A stretch of 64,000 nt of DNA. It comes from Dermabacteraceae bacterium TAE3-ERU5 (GTDB lineage: Bacteria; Actinomycetota; Actinomycetes; Actinomycetales; Dermabacteraceae). The notes beneath the pieces were generated by a model that had not been told where the DNA came from, made no database searches, and was given only the letters and a program-made list of their open reading frames with translations. Made by a program: the position numbers and the translations under genes. This document shows, piece after piece, positions 1-8,639 of this stretch (within the stretch, counting starts at the first letter, position 1; each line of letters opens with the position of its first letter). The stretch lies in assembly GCA_019218375.1 (NCBI GenBank), contig JAHUUK010000003.1, positions 124,001 to 188,000 of the forward strand, given 5' to 3'.

Positions 1-924
1 GGCGGTGTCGGCCACCAGGCCTATCAGCGCCTCCAGGTCGGCTGCCAGGGCGGGGCAGTTCAGCAGGCTGTCTGCGATCTCCGCGGATAGTTCCGTAAAT
101 ACCTGCTGCGGGTAACTGCCCGGCTTTTTTGCCTCCGGCAGCTTGCTTTCGGGGAAAGAGAAAGAGGCCACGCGCGCCCAATCGTCCCAGCGTGCGGTTT
201 CAGGCGTTGCCAGGCGGGTGCGGCGAAACTCCTCCAGGGTTAGCAGGGAGCCGGTCACGTTGCCGACGCTGCGTTTGGGAACCTCTCCCTGCCGTAGCTG
301 ATTGCGCAGTTCCTGCACGCAGGCGTCGTAATCTGCGAGCCATCTGGCGCGCATATCCTCCCCTGCGGGCGGCAAAAGTTTTGCCAGTTCCCGCCAGCTT
401 TCCCGCGCCTGTTCACGCAGCGCTTGCGCGTCGATCAGGTTCGTGCGGGCACGATTAACCAGGGTTTGGACGCTTTTGCGCCAGTCCACGACCGTGCTGT
501 TAGGGGATGCGTATTCCGCATCGTGGCCGGTGCGCCGCAGCAGCGCCGCGTGCTGCCGGTAGGTGCTCGCGCAGACGCCGTCCACCGCGGTATGGAACGC
601 TTCGCTCTGCGCTGCCTCCGGCAGTAGCCGCAGATCCGGGGATAGGCCGCCGTCTATCGCGTATTCCCGCAGGATCTGTTCCGCAACGGAATTAACGGTG
701 CCGATCAGCGCAGCGGGAAGTGAAGCGGCCGCTTCCAGTCGGCCCTCCTCCAAAAGTTTCCGGTTGATGCGCTCACGTAGTTCCTGCGCGGCCTTGCGGG
801 AAAACGTGGTGGCGATTATCTGATCCGGGCGCAGCCCCTCGGTGCGGATCTTCTCCGCGATCACGTTCATTAGCCGGAACGTTTTGCCCGAACCCGCAGA
901 AGCGGTAATCACACGAAAAGTCAT
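1..924 (-). CDS. UvrD/Rep-family ATP-dependent helicase, AddA-like (3' end outside window)
   Basis: Superfamily 1A DNA helicase; 308 N-terminal codons are visible and the frame stays open to the window edge. The start at 924 gives MTFRVITASAGSGKTF, with a Walker A motif (ASAGSGKT) at residues 8-15 and a UvrD motif Ia (TTFSRKAAQELR) near 39-50. It lies 11 bp downstream of the preceding AddB-like gene on the same strand, so the two are probably one operon acting together in double-strand break resection, as AddAB, RexAB or AdnAB do. The later helicase motifs and any C-terminal nuclease domain are outside the window, so whether it is AddA, RecB or AdnB type cannot be settled. Confidence 0.85.
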   Translation of the reverse strand, partial: MTFRVITASAGSGKTFRLMNVIAEKIRTEGLRPDQIIATTFSRKAAQELRERINRKLLEEGRLEAAASLPAALIGTVNSVAEQILREYAIDGGLSPDLRLLPEAAQSEAFHTAVDGVCASTYRQHAALLRRTGHDAEYASPNSTVVDWRKSVQTLVNRARTNLIDAQALREQARESWRELAKLLPPAGEDMRARWLADYDACVQELRNQLRQGEVPKRSVGNVTGSLLTLEEFRRTRLATPETARWDDWARVASFSFPESKLPEAKKPGSYPQQVFTELSAEIADSLLNCPALAADLEALIGLVADTA

Positions 925-935
925 CTCGGTCCCTC

Positions 936-3644
936 TCAAACTGTTTCTGCGGGAAGTGCAATCTCGAACAGGGCGCAGAACGGGCAGGCGAAAGACGACG
1001 CCTCCGCGCCGGGTTTCGTGGCGTGCCTACCCTCGGTGAATATGGGGGAGGCAAACAGCGGATGCGGTTCCTGCTCCGCAACGTGCCCGCTAAGCACGGC
1101 GGGGGGAGTGATCTGCCCCTTTTCCAATTCGCGCAACCGCTGCGCCAAAAGTTCGCGTAGCTGCGGCCAAAACTGCGCCATGCGGCTGTTTTCCGGCGTG
1201 TACGCCTCGCCCTGGCGGAGCATGTAAAAGGACGTTTCCGGAGCCTGGCCGGGAGTTTCCATGCCTACGCTCCAGGAATACACGGCAAGTTGCAAAGCCT
1301 GCGCCGCCGCGGCCTGATCGCGGTATTGCTCCGGGTGCCGGGTCCACTTGAGGTCGATTACGCCGGGATTTCCACGCGCATCGGTCACATCAACATCGCG
1401 CGAACCGCGCACGGTAACGGTGTGCCCGGCAATATCCAGTTCATGCGCAAACTTGACCTCGCAGCCGCTCACCCGCAGCCCCCTGCTCAGCAGGTAATCA
1501 AACAGTTGGCGCATCGCTGTCACGGCATCGGCGCAGGCGCGTTCCTTTTCGTGTTCGCGCCCCGGCAACAGCAGCTCGCCCGCATAGCGCGGCAGCAGAT
1601 CGGTAAACGCCGCACGGATCGTATCGGGGGACGGCATATCGCGCACCCCGTCGGCCACCAGCTTCTCGAACACCGCGTGCAGCAGGGTGCCGATCATGCG
1701 CGGGCCGGTAGCGATCTGCGCCAGGCTGCCCTCCTTCACCCGCAGCCGCCGCTGTAAAACCCAGGCCAGCGGGCACTCGAGTAGCTCCTTGATCTGCGTG
1801 GCCGACAGTTCCTCCGGCAGCAAAGCCCCTTCGGGAGTCGTAAGCACGAATATTTTCGGGGCGGTAGCGGCAGACTCGCGCATACGCGCGGGGCTTTCGT
1901 GCAGCGGTAGCGACGTTTCGGAAAGCGACCAGGCGGCTTCGGCTACCTGGGCAGCGTCGCCGCCCGGAGATTCGCACAGTGCGGTGGCCGGGATGCTGAG
2001 CCTTCGCAAAGCATGGGAGATCTGTTCGCCGGGCTCGGCGTATCCCCTGGCTAAATAGGTAAGAAGCGGGCTCGGTTCGCCGGGCTGGCCATCCCGGCTA
2101 CGCGGCAGGAACGCCACGATGCGCTGCCCGGCGGTGAGCGGCGTTAGCTGGCAGGAAAGGTCCAGGCGGGCATATTCCATGTTGGTAAGCAGGTGCGCAC
2201 CGCCCGCTTTAAGCGCGTCAGCCTCCGAGTCATCCCAGGGGGTCTGGCGCGGCAGCGCAGACGCTAGGGCCTGCCACCAAACCACGAGCGGGCCAGCGGG
2301 GCCCAGGTGCGCGGGGGAGGCAATGTTTTGCCACGGGCATGCCTGCGCCTGCACATCCGGTGTGGCGGCGTCCCGATCGCATTCCGCAACCAGGCGCAGC
2401 ACCTCGGTGAGGGGCAGCGTTTCGCGTCCGGCCGCGAGCAGAGCCAAGACGTCGAGCATCGTCTGCAGCGAATCCGCGTAAGGGAATAGGTGTTCCCCGC
2501 CGGGCAGCACGGCCAGCTTGGCGGCACGTTTTTTAACCAGCCGAATGGCCTCGCCGACCAGGTTCAGCGGCACCTCGGGATTGTTAAGCGGAACGGCGGG
2601 CACGAAGGCTATAAGCGCCAGCAGCGCGTTCTCGTCGGCGGAAAGCACCCTACCGTCCGGGCCGTGGAGCGAACCGTCGGCCAACTCGGAAACCCGCTGC
2701 TGCCAAAGCGAATCGGTATCACCCGCACGACCAACTCCCGGCTCGCTACGCAGCGCCTCCAACAGGCGCGAGGTAGCCCAGCCCGGGAGCAACCCGGCTC
2801 CGGCGCAGAGGTTGAGTTGCAGCAGCGTGACAAGCTGGGGCACGTCGGTAGGGGAGCACAACAACCGCAGCAGCAGCGGCAGAGCCTGCTGATAGCCGCG
2901 CCCGCTCGCCTTTTCGCAGGCACCAACCGCGGGCAGGCCGCGCCGATTAAGTTCCCGATCCAGCGGGGCAGTTTCGCCTCCCGCCAGCACCACGGTTTGC
3001 GCGGCCAGCCCCGCCGCCTGCCGGGACACCAGCAAACGGGCGGCCGACGTCGCGGCGGCCCATTCGTCCTCGCACTCCACCACCGTTAAAGCGCCGGTGG
3101 CCGGGGTTGACGGGAGGACACAAACCTCCACGCCAAGCTCGCGCAGGGAGGCAAACACGCGCGGCCACAGATACGGTAAAAGCGCCGGATCCTCCCGGCA
3201 CATGAGCCTCGATATGCCCAGCGGCCAGTCCTGCTCGGGGGCGTGTGTGAGTTCTTCCAGCCGTGCGGTGACTTCCGCCAGCAGGTCGGCCTCTCCAGCC
3301 GGAAGCCCCTCCCAAATAGCAGCCACGGCAGCAAGCCGAGGGGGCAGGTCATTCCCCCCGTCGGCCCCCTGCCAGCCCGCCGCGCGGGCCTCGTCGCGCA
3401 GACGCAGCAGCTCCCGTGCGGTTCCCCAGGAATCCACCGCAAAAGAAGTAGCGCACCAGCCGGGGGTCGCGTCGGCCAAGCGTGCCCGTGCCGCAGCGAC
3501 GCGCAGCGCGGGCGGAACCTCTGGGCGGGAAAGCCCGAGCCGGGTGGCGAGGAGGCGCAGCAGGCCGCGCGGCCCCAGGGCCAGCTTGCCCGTGCCCTCC
3601 GGCCAAGCAGCTCCGTCCAGGGCGAAACCGAACGTTACCTCCAC
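936..3644 (-). CDS. PD-(D/E)XK nuclease family protein, AddB-like recombination subunit
   Basis: 902-residue protein, likely the helicase-like/nuclease partner of the downstream UvrD-type helicase. No intact Walker A is visible at the N-terminus (MEVTFGFALDGAAW). The C-terminal third carries a RecB-type nuclease fold: a His in GTLLHAVFE (H656), an acidic stretch DVDV, the D-x-K pair in GVIDLKW (about 764-766), and a QxxxY motif in LQLAVYS. Cys624 (LLECPL) and Cys887/Cys890 (CPFCALF) match three of the four iron-sulfur ligands of AddB-type nucleases; the expected fourth Cys just downstream is not seen. Family placement is secure; AddB versus RexB naming is inference. It is divergent from the permease gene at 3776. 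Confidence 0.8.
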   Translation of the reverse strand: MEVTFGFALDGAAWPEGTGKLALGPRGLLRLLATRLGLSRPEVPPALRVAAARARLADATPGWCATSFAVDSWGTARELLRLRDEARAAGWQGADGGNDLPPRLAAVAAIWEGLPAGEADLLAEVTARLEELTHAPEQDWPLGISRLMCREDPALLPYLWPRVFASLRELGVEVCVLPSTPATGALTVVECEDEWAAATSAARLLVSRQAAGLAAQTVVLAGGETAPLDRELNRRGLPAVGACEKASGRGYQQALPLLLRLLCSPTDVPQLVTLLQLNLCAGAGLLPGWATSRLLEALRSEPGVGRAGDTDSLWQQRVSELADGSLHGPDGRVLSADENALLALIAFVPAVPLNNPEVPLNLVGEAIRLVKKRAAKLAVLPGGEHLFPYADSLQTMLDVLALLAAGRETLPLTEVLRLVAECDRDAATPDVQAQACPWQNIASPAHLGPAGPLVVWWQALASALPRQTPWDDSEADALKAGGAHLLTNMEYARLDLSCQLTPLTAGQRIVAFLPRSRDGQPGEPSPLLTYLARGYAEPGEQISHALRRLSIPATALCESPGGDAAQVAEAAWSLSETSLPLHESPARMRESAATAPKIFVLTTPEGALLPEELSATQIKELLECPLAWVLQRRLRVKEGSLAQIATGPRMIGTLLHAVFEKLVADGVRDMPSPDTIRAAFTDLLPRYAGELLLPGREHEKERACADAVTAMRQLFDYLLSRGLRVSGCEVKFAHELDIAGHTVTVRGSRDVDVTDARGNPGVIDLKWTRHPEQYRDQAAAAQALQLAVYSWSVGMETPGQAPETSFYMLRQGEAYTPENSRMAQFWPQLRELLAQRLRELEKGQITPPAVLSGHVAEQEPHPLFASPIFTEGRHATKPGAEASSFACPFCALFEIALPAETV

Positions 3645-3775
3645 GCTGCTGCCTCCTTAACGGCCGCTGAAGAATGAGATAACGCCAGCTTAGAGCAGGG
3701 GTGTGACGGGATAGACGTTTCTGTGTATAAACTGTGCTGGTCACCCCTCCCACCCTCTCGTGAGAAAGCCGCGTA

Positions 3776-5710
3776 ATGACCGCTGCCTCGAGCCCAGTGA
3801 CCGCCTCGACCCCCGTTCATCCCGTGGATCAAGTTCCCCCCGCCGGGCGCTTGACCGTCCTCTCCTTCCAGCACGTACTCGCGTTTTACGCGGGTGCCGT
3901 AGTTGTTCCCCTCCTAATTTCTGCGGGCCTCAAACTGACCCCGGAACAGACAATTCACCTAATTAATGCCGACCTGTTCACCTGTGGCATAGCCACCCTG
4001 ATCCAGTCGGTTGGATTCTGGAAGGTGGGCGTTCGCCTACCGATCATTCAGGGTGTAACCACCACCGCTATATCCCCGATCATCGCAATTGGCCTTGCCG
4101 TTACCGGCGGCGAGGGTGGAGTCGAGTCGCTACCCGCGATCTACGGCTCCATTATTATTGCGGGCCTCTTTACGTTCTTCGCGGCCCCCTACTTCGCGAA
4201 GTTCCTGAAGTTCTTCCCGCCCGTCGTAATCGGCACCGTGCTCACCACCATGGGCATCACCCTGCTGGGCGTGTCGGCAAACGACATCACCAACTACGCG
4301 GAGGGCGTGCCAGCCAGCAAGGACCTGCTCTACGCAGGCTTCACCCTCGCCATCATCATCCTGATGCAGCGTTTCTTCCGCGGCTTCCTCGGCACCATCT
4401 CGATCCTGGTCGGCCTCGTTATCGGCACCGGGGTCGCGTTTGCGTTCGGTGACACCAGCTTCGACAAGGTAGTAACGGCCGACTGGGTAGGCGTGACCAC
4501 CCCGTTCTACTTCGGCCTGCCCCAGTTCACCCTGACCGGCGCGATCTCCATGATCGTGGTCATGCTGATCACGATGGTGGAAACCACCGGCGACGTTTTC
4601 GCGGCCGGTGAGATCGTCGGCAAGCGCATCACCAAGAAGCACGTTTCCGCCGCTCTGCGCGCCGACGGTCTTTCCACCACCCTGGGCGGTGTGCTGAACT
4701 CCTTCCCCTACACCTGCTTCGCGCAGAACGTGGGCCTGGTGCGCCTGACCCGCGTGCGTTCGCGCTGGGTGGTCGCCGGTGCGGGCGTCATCATGATCAT
4801 TCTCGGCCTGCTACCCAAGGCCGGCGCGGTCGTTGCTTCGATTCCGTCCCCGGTTTTGGGCGCGGCCTCCCTGGCCCTGTTCGCGAACGTGGCGCTGGTC
4901 GGCGTGCAGACCCTGACCAAGGTCGATCTGCGCGATAACCGCAACGCCGTCATCGTGACCATCTCGCTCGGCCTGGCCATGCTGGTGTCGTTCGAACCGG
5001 GTGTGGCCGGGGTATTCCCGGCCTGGGCGCAGGTCATCTTCGCCTCCGGCGTGACCATGGGCTCGCTCACCGCAATCGTGCTGAACCTGCTGTTCTTCCA
5101 CGTCGGCCGCCAGTCCGGCATGGACATTGCCACCGACGCTGCGGGTAAGCGCCTGGGCCTGGCACAGGTGAACGCAATGGACCGCGACACCTTCGTGGAT
5201 ACCTTCGCGCCGCTGTTCAACAACGTCACCTGGCCGCTGGAGATCGCTCACGAGAGCGCGCCGTTTAACGACGTGCACGAACTGCGCAGCGCCATCCAGG
5301 GAGCGGTGCTCACCGCTTCGCCCGATAAGCAGCGCGCGCTCATCAACGATTACCCGGATATGGCCGAGCTGCTGCTGGCCGACGAGGAACGCGCCGCCGA
5401 GATCGCTAGCGACGCGGGTTCGCTGGCGCTCGACCAGATGGACGATGCGGAGCAGGAACAGCTCAGCGAGCTGGCGCAGCGCTACCGTGACCGCTTCGGG
5501 ATGCCGTTCGTGGCCTGCCTGGGACGCATGGACTCGCGCCAGCAGATCATCTCGGGCGGCGTGCGCAGGCTCGACAACTCGCCGGAGCAGGAGCACGTGG
5601 TGGCCCTGACCGAGGTAGTCGAGATCGCCAACGATCGTTTCGCGATCATGATTGCCGACGCCAACCCCGTCGGCAGCGCCTGGGCGCGAAAGTTCGAGCA
5701 GCTCGCGTAA
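3776..5710 (+). CDS. NCS2 xanthine/uracil-type permease fused to an OHCU-decarboxylase-like domain
   Basis: 644 residues in two parts. Residues ~1-450 are a nucleobase:cation symporter-2 with about a dozen hydrophobic segments and the NAT signature QNVGLVRLTR (~317-326), pointing to uptake of a purine such as xanthine or urate, or of uracil. Residues ~468-640 resemble 2-oxo-4-hydroxy-4-carboxy-5-ureidoimidazoline decarboxylase, the last step of urate to allantoin conversion; RFGMPFV (573-579) fits its RFGFPF block. The usual catalytic HPDL is YPDM here (Tyr526), and the SxxEQ element is changed, so this domain may be inactive or regulatory. ATG at 3776 is used; no strong Shine-Dalgarno precedes it. 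A terminator follows at 5795. Confidence 0.88.
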   Translation: MTAASSPVTASTPVHPVDQVPPAGRLTVLSFQHVLAFYAGAVVVPLLISAGLKLTPEQTIHLINADLFTCGIATLIQSVGFWKVGVRLPIIQGVTTTAISPIIAIGLAVTGGEGGVESLPAIYGSIIIAGLFTFFAAPYFAKFLKFFPPVVIGTVLTTMGITLLGVSANDITNYAEGVPASKDLLYAGFTLAIIILMQRFFRGFLGTISILVGLVIGTGVAFAFGDTSFDKVVTADWVGVTTPFYFGLPQFTLTGAISMIVVMLITMVETTGDVFAAGEIVGKRITKKHVSAALRADGLSTTLGGVLNSFPYTCFAQNVGLVRLTRVRSRWVVAGAGVIMIILGLLPKAGAVVASIPSPVLGAASLALFANVALVGVQTLTKVDLRDNRNAVIVTISLGLAMLVSFEPGVAGVFPAWAQVIFASGVTMGSLTAIVLNLLFFHVGRQSGMDIATDAAGKRLGLAQVNAMDRDTFVDTFAPLFNNVTWPLEIAHESAPFNDVHELRSAIQGAVLTASPDKQRALINDYPDMAELLLADEERAAEIASDAGSLALDQMDDAEQEQLSELAQRYRDRFGMPFVACLGRMDSRQQIISGGVRRLDNSPEQEHVVALTEVVEIANDRFAIMIADANPVGSAWARKFEQLA

Positions 5711-5794
5711 GCGCGCCGCGCCGCCGTGCACGGGAGCGGCCCTGGTAACGGGGTGACGAGCCGCCACCCGGCATATAAGCGCTAAACAAACCCT

Positions 5795-5831
5795 GGGAGG
5801 GGCGGAGCCGAAAGGCCCGCCCCTCCCTTTT
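5795..5831 (+). terminator. Rho-independent terminator after the permease gene
   Basis: Perfect 11-bp GC-rich stem (GGGAGGGGCGG at 5795-5805 with its complement at 5817-5827) followed by TTTT, 85 bp after the permease stop codon. Confidence 0.85.
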
Positions 5832-5929
5832 GTGCACCTAGAGAAGCCTGTGCAGTAGGTATTCGCGTATTCCGGAGAGTTATCCACCGGCGCATATCGG
5901 CTGCTCCGCCGCTGTGATGGACTATTCCC

Positions 5930-6586
5930 ATGGATACCCCGAAAGACGAAACCGCAGCGGGCGGGGCCGTGCTGTGCGATGACGGCCTAAAACGCACCCC
6001 CTGGGCTGCCAGCGATCCGCTGCTGCGGGATTACTACGATTCCGAATGGGGGATGCCCGTCTGGGATGAAGCCGGGCTGTTTGAGAGGCTCAGCCTGGAG
6101 GGTTTCCAGGCGGGGCTTTCCTGGCTCACCGTGCTACGTAAGCGTGAAGCGTTTAGGGAAGCGTTCGCCGGTTTTAATCCCGACAAAGTAGCGGCATTTA
6201 CCGACGCAGACGTGGCGCGGCTGCTCACCGATGCACGGCTAATTCGCAACCGGGCAAAAATAGCGGCCACGCTGAATAACGCGCGCGTCACCGTCGGCCT
6301 GCGCGAAAGCGGCGGTTTACCCGCCCTCATCTGGTCACACCTGCCGGAAAGGACGCCCCTACCCCGCACCGTGGGGGAGGTGCCTACCACCAGCCCGGAA
6401 TCGGTGGCGTTAGCGAAAGCGCTGCGGCGGGAGGGCTTTAAGTTCGTCGGCCCCACCACGGTATTCGCATTCATGGAAGCCGTGGGCATGGTGGATACGC
6501 ACCTGCTCGATTCTCACCGGAGGGGATGCTCCGGGATATGGGGGAGCGACGGCAAACGCCTTCCCGGGTTCGGTCTACCCGCTTAG
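5930..6586 (+). CDS. tag: DNA-3-methyladenine glycosylase I, lacking most zinc ligands
   Basis: 218-residue Tag-family glycosylase that excises 3-methyladenine from alkylated DNA to begin base-excision repair. Family hallmarks are SEWGMPVWD (38-46), the LEGFQAGLSW block with catalytic Glu57, and FKFVGPTTVFAFMEAVGMVDTH near the C-terminus. E. coli Tag binds a structural zinc through Cys4, His17, His175 and Cys179. Here the corresponding residues are Thr23, Tyr36, His191 and Ser195, so only one ligand remains and a zinc-free fold is likely. ATG at 5930 is taken as start. The last 4 bases overlap the convergent lipoprotein gene. The family is certain; loss of the zinc site is read from an alignment made by eye. 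Confidence 0.93.
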   Translation: MDTPKDETAAGGAVLCDDGLKRTPWAASDPLLRDYYDSEWGMPVWDEAGLFERLSLEGFQAGLSWLTVLRKREAFREAFAGFNPDKVAAFTDADVARLLTDARLIRNRAKIAATLNNARVTVGLRESGGLPALIWSHLPERTPLPRTVGEVPTTSPESVALAKALRREGFKFVGPTTVFAFMEAVGMVDTHLLDSHRRGCSGIWGSDGKRLPGFGLPA

Positions 6587-7722
6587 AACGGGTAATAACC
6601 GCTGCGGTTCATAAACGCGCCGTGCCCGGTCTTGGCGTTCCAGCAGGTGAGGCCGTTCTTTTCGGAGGCGCAGGCATAATCGCCGTGCCTGTACACGCTG
6701 CCGTAAGGGGCTACCTTTCCGGGAGCCTCGGCGATGAATGCCGGGGCGTCTCCCTTGGGGAAGATTCCCGGAACGCCAGCTTCGCTCAAGTCGACCCACC
6801 AGGCGGCATCCTCCGGGCCGGCCGGGTAGAGATTGTCGGTAATGAACGACTGCACGCCGCATCCGGCTTGGCCGTCCGCATAGAAATCGCAGCCGATGTT
6901 TCCGCTCGGGGTAACCAGAATCGCCGTTCCCTTTGATTGCGCGTCTGTAAACGCGGTGATCGGTTTTGCATTAGCGGGGATCGGCCCGCCCGCGCCGGGA
7001 TAGGCCCCCGCAGGGAGGGCGACCGGGCTAGGCGCAGCCTGCTGAGTTAGCGCAATGGGCTTGTCGGCCCTAAAAGCACGGTAAGCACCATCGAGCACAC
7101 CCAGGCCGGGGCGCATAAAAACGCCCATCCCGGTGGACTGATCCCAGCACGACAGCCCTTCGTCACCCGCGCCGCAGGCAAAGTTACGGTAGGTGCCAGA
7201 CTCCCCCGGTTTGATAACGGTAGGGGTGCGCTGTCCGGGGGCGAACTCCGGCTGGCTGGGGTTGATCGTTAGCAGCACCCCGGAAGTAGGGCCGTCGCCG
7301 GTGTCATCGAACTTGAGCCACCAGAGGTGTTCCCCGTCTGGAGCCTGGGGAGCGTTCTTTGCCGCGTCCAGGGAGCCGCAGTTTGCCTTGCCATCGGCGG
7401 AAAGCAGGCAGCCGACGCGTCCGCTGGCGTCCGTAACCACAGCGTATTCCGGTCCACCGCTACCGTCGCTATAAAGCGCGGTGATGCTCGGGGTATCGGG
7501 GCCGAGCTTAGTGCCCGCGCCGGGAAAAGCGCCTGGTACCGGTGGATTCGGCTTCGGGTCCGCCACCTGCTGCGGCTGCGCGCTCGCCGTGGGGGAGGGC
7601 TTCGGCTTAGCGGTTTCCGGGGTAGGCGTCGCTTTCTCCGGGCCGGATCCTGTTAGGCCGCAGCCGCTAAGTAGCAATGTCAGGGAAGCTAAACCGATGG
7701 CCGCTTTGCGTAGTTTCCTCAT
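6583..7722 (-). CDS. Two-domain secreted lipoprotein of unknown function
   Basis: 379 residues. The N-terminus is a lipoprotein signal peptide with lipobox LSGC (Cys21), so the protein should be anchored on the outer face of the membrane. A Pro/Thr/Ala-rich linker (~22-65) follows. Two related domains come next, about 67-225 and 230-379. Each begins GAGxxxxxxxxPSITA or PITAF-like, has a G(R/N)(V/I)GC strand, a Cys pair, a WW element, and ends with (L/T)CW....G.(G/H)(V/A)FM. The paired cysteines suggest disulfides. No enzymatic motif is recognised. The ATG at 7722 is used. The gene converges on tag with a 4-bp overlap; no operon partner is evident. Confidence 0.75.
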   Translation of the reverse strand: MRKLRKAAIGLASLTLLLSGCGLTGSGPEKATPTPETAKPKPSPTASAQPQQVADPKPNPPVPGAFPGAGTKLGPDTPSITALYSDGSGGPEYAVVTDASGRVGCLLSADGKANCGSLDAAKNAPQAPDGEHLWWLKFDDTGDGPTSGVLLTINPSQPEFAPGQRTPTVIKPGESGTYRNFACGAGDEGLSCWDQSTGMGVFMRPGLGVLDGAYRAFRADKPIALTQQAAPSPVALPAGAYPGAGGPIPANAKPITAFTDAQSKGTAILVTPSGNIGCDFYADGQAGCGVQSFITDNLYPAGPEDAAWWVDLSEAGVPGIFPKGDAPAFIAEAPGKVAPYGSVYRHGDYACASEKNGLTCWNAKTGHGAFMNRSGYYPF

Positions 7723-7764
7723 GTTCTGCCTTCCCCGTTGTAGACCTAGGATTCCTTAAATCCT

Positions 7765-7785
7765 AGCCCCCTGTGAGCGGGGGCT
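7765..7785. terminator. GC-rich hairpin upstream of the lipoprotein gene
   Basis: AGCCCCC (7765-7771) pairs with GGGGGCT (7779-7785), followed on the plus strand by TTGCG. A second weaker inverted repeat (CTAGGAT/ATCCTAG, ~7746-7766) abuts it. It could be a remnant terminator or part of the neighbouring repeat element; no plus-strand gene ends here. Confidence 0.4.
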
Positions 7786-7798
7786 TTGCGCCGCACCC

Positions 7799-7855
7799 TG
7801 ACGTTTGGGTGCAGTTAGTGCTGGTAATCCCCACGCCTTAACGTTTGGGTGAAAC
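7799..7855 (+). repeat. Half copy of a dispersed intergenic palindromic element
   Basis: Two copies of ACGTTTGGGTG (7801, 7841) are separated by GCAGTTAGTGCTGGTAATCC and CCACGCCTTA. The stretch closely matches the reverse complement of 28933-28990, including spacing and spacer sequence. It is therefore one arm of the element described at 28473-28610 and 28853-28990. Confidence 0.75.
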
Positions 7856-7964
7856 TAAGTACACCTCCTGAGCATAGGGGGCATAGTTACAATCACCGAT
7901 AGCCCCGGGAACCTGCGCACAGGGTTTACGCGCCGAATCGTTGTTTACCCGGAGTTCGCCCGTA

Positions 7965-8505
7965 CAGGCTCAGATGAGCTCACTGCGGCATCCACCTCTA
8001 CCCACGCTTGTCGAAGCACCGCCGCGACGGGGTCGATGCTGTCGAACGATAGCGACTCGACCTGTTACGCAAGCTAAGCGCTGCGGGCTGCTGGACGGTT
8101 CTGGAGGAGTACATCGACAACGATTCAGCCAGCGCCTTGGCGCTGCGTAATCGTAAGGGGTGGCGGCAGTTTAACCAAGGCATCTAGGCAGGCAAGGTGC
8201 CTGCCGTGGCCTTCTGGAAGCTGGACCGCACCAACCGAATCGCTTCATAGTGCATCGAGTGGATCGGACAGTGTCAAAGGGGTTTGTGTGTACTTGGTCT
8301 TGCACGAGGACGGTGACCAGGAACTGAACACTGCGACAGCGGTCACGAAGTTAATCACAGGCATCAAGGTTCTCTTGGCGGAAGTTGAGACTGGCTCGAT
8401 GAGCGAATGGCAGCCCGCTGCAAAGTGACACCTGGCGGAAGCAGGGTTCCATAACGGAAGAGCGTCACCCTTGGGTGAATGGCAGGCCCTTGCATCACCT
8501 ACGAC
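7965..8505 (+). pseudogene. Decayed serine recombinase (phage/ICE-type integrase remnant)
   Basis: No intact frame exists, but conceptual translation shows a large serine recombinase N-terminal half. From about 8059 it reads LLRKLSAAGCWTVLEEYID, then NDSASALALRNRKGWRQF, an in-frame TAG, AGKVPAVAFWKLDRTNRIAS, and a further TAG. After a frameshift near 8270 it continues with LLAEVETGSMSEWQPAAK, a TGA, and HLAEAGFHNGRASPLGEW. The blocks EEYxDNDxSAS, VxFWKLDRTNR and AEVETGxxSE are diagnostic of the family. An STSTxxCRS-like patch near 8000 may be the degraded SIERQR element. The catalytic N-terminal serine region and the DNA-binding C-terminus are not recovered. It marks past integration of a mobile element. 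Confidence 0.8.
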
Positions 8506-8611
8506 TATGGACGCAGTGGCGTTCGCTTCTGTCGGTTCCACGAGTTATGTTGCGAAGTGTCTACTCAAGGACACAGAGGTGCCATAAAACAGCAGGCATA
8601 CACTCGCATAC

Positions 8612-8628
8612 GTACGTGCCGCACGTAC
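8612..8628. repeat. Perfect 7-bp inverted repeat
   Basis: GTACGTG-CCG-CACGTAC lies 11 bp beyond the 3' end of the methyltransferase gene. No T-run follows on either strand, so it is not an ordinary terminator. It could be a protein-binding site or part of a recombination site; this is speculative. Confidence 0.45.
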
Positions 8629-8639
8629 ATGGGTAACAG

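Noticed and set aside
4811-5887. Long minus-strand open frame opposite the permease
   Set aside because: His/Arg/Gln-rich shadow of a strongly coding plus-strand gene; no family match.
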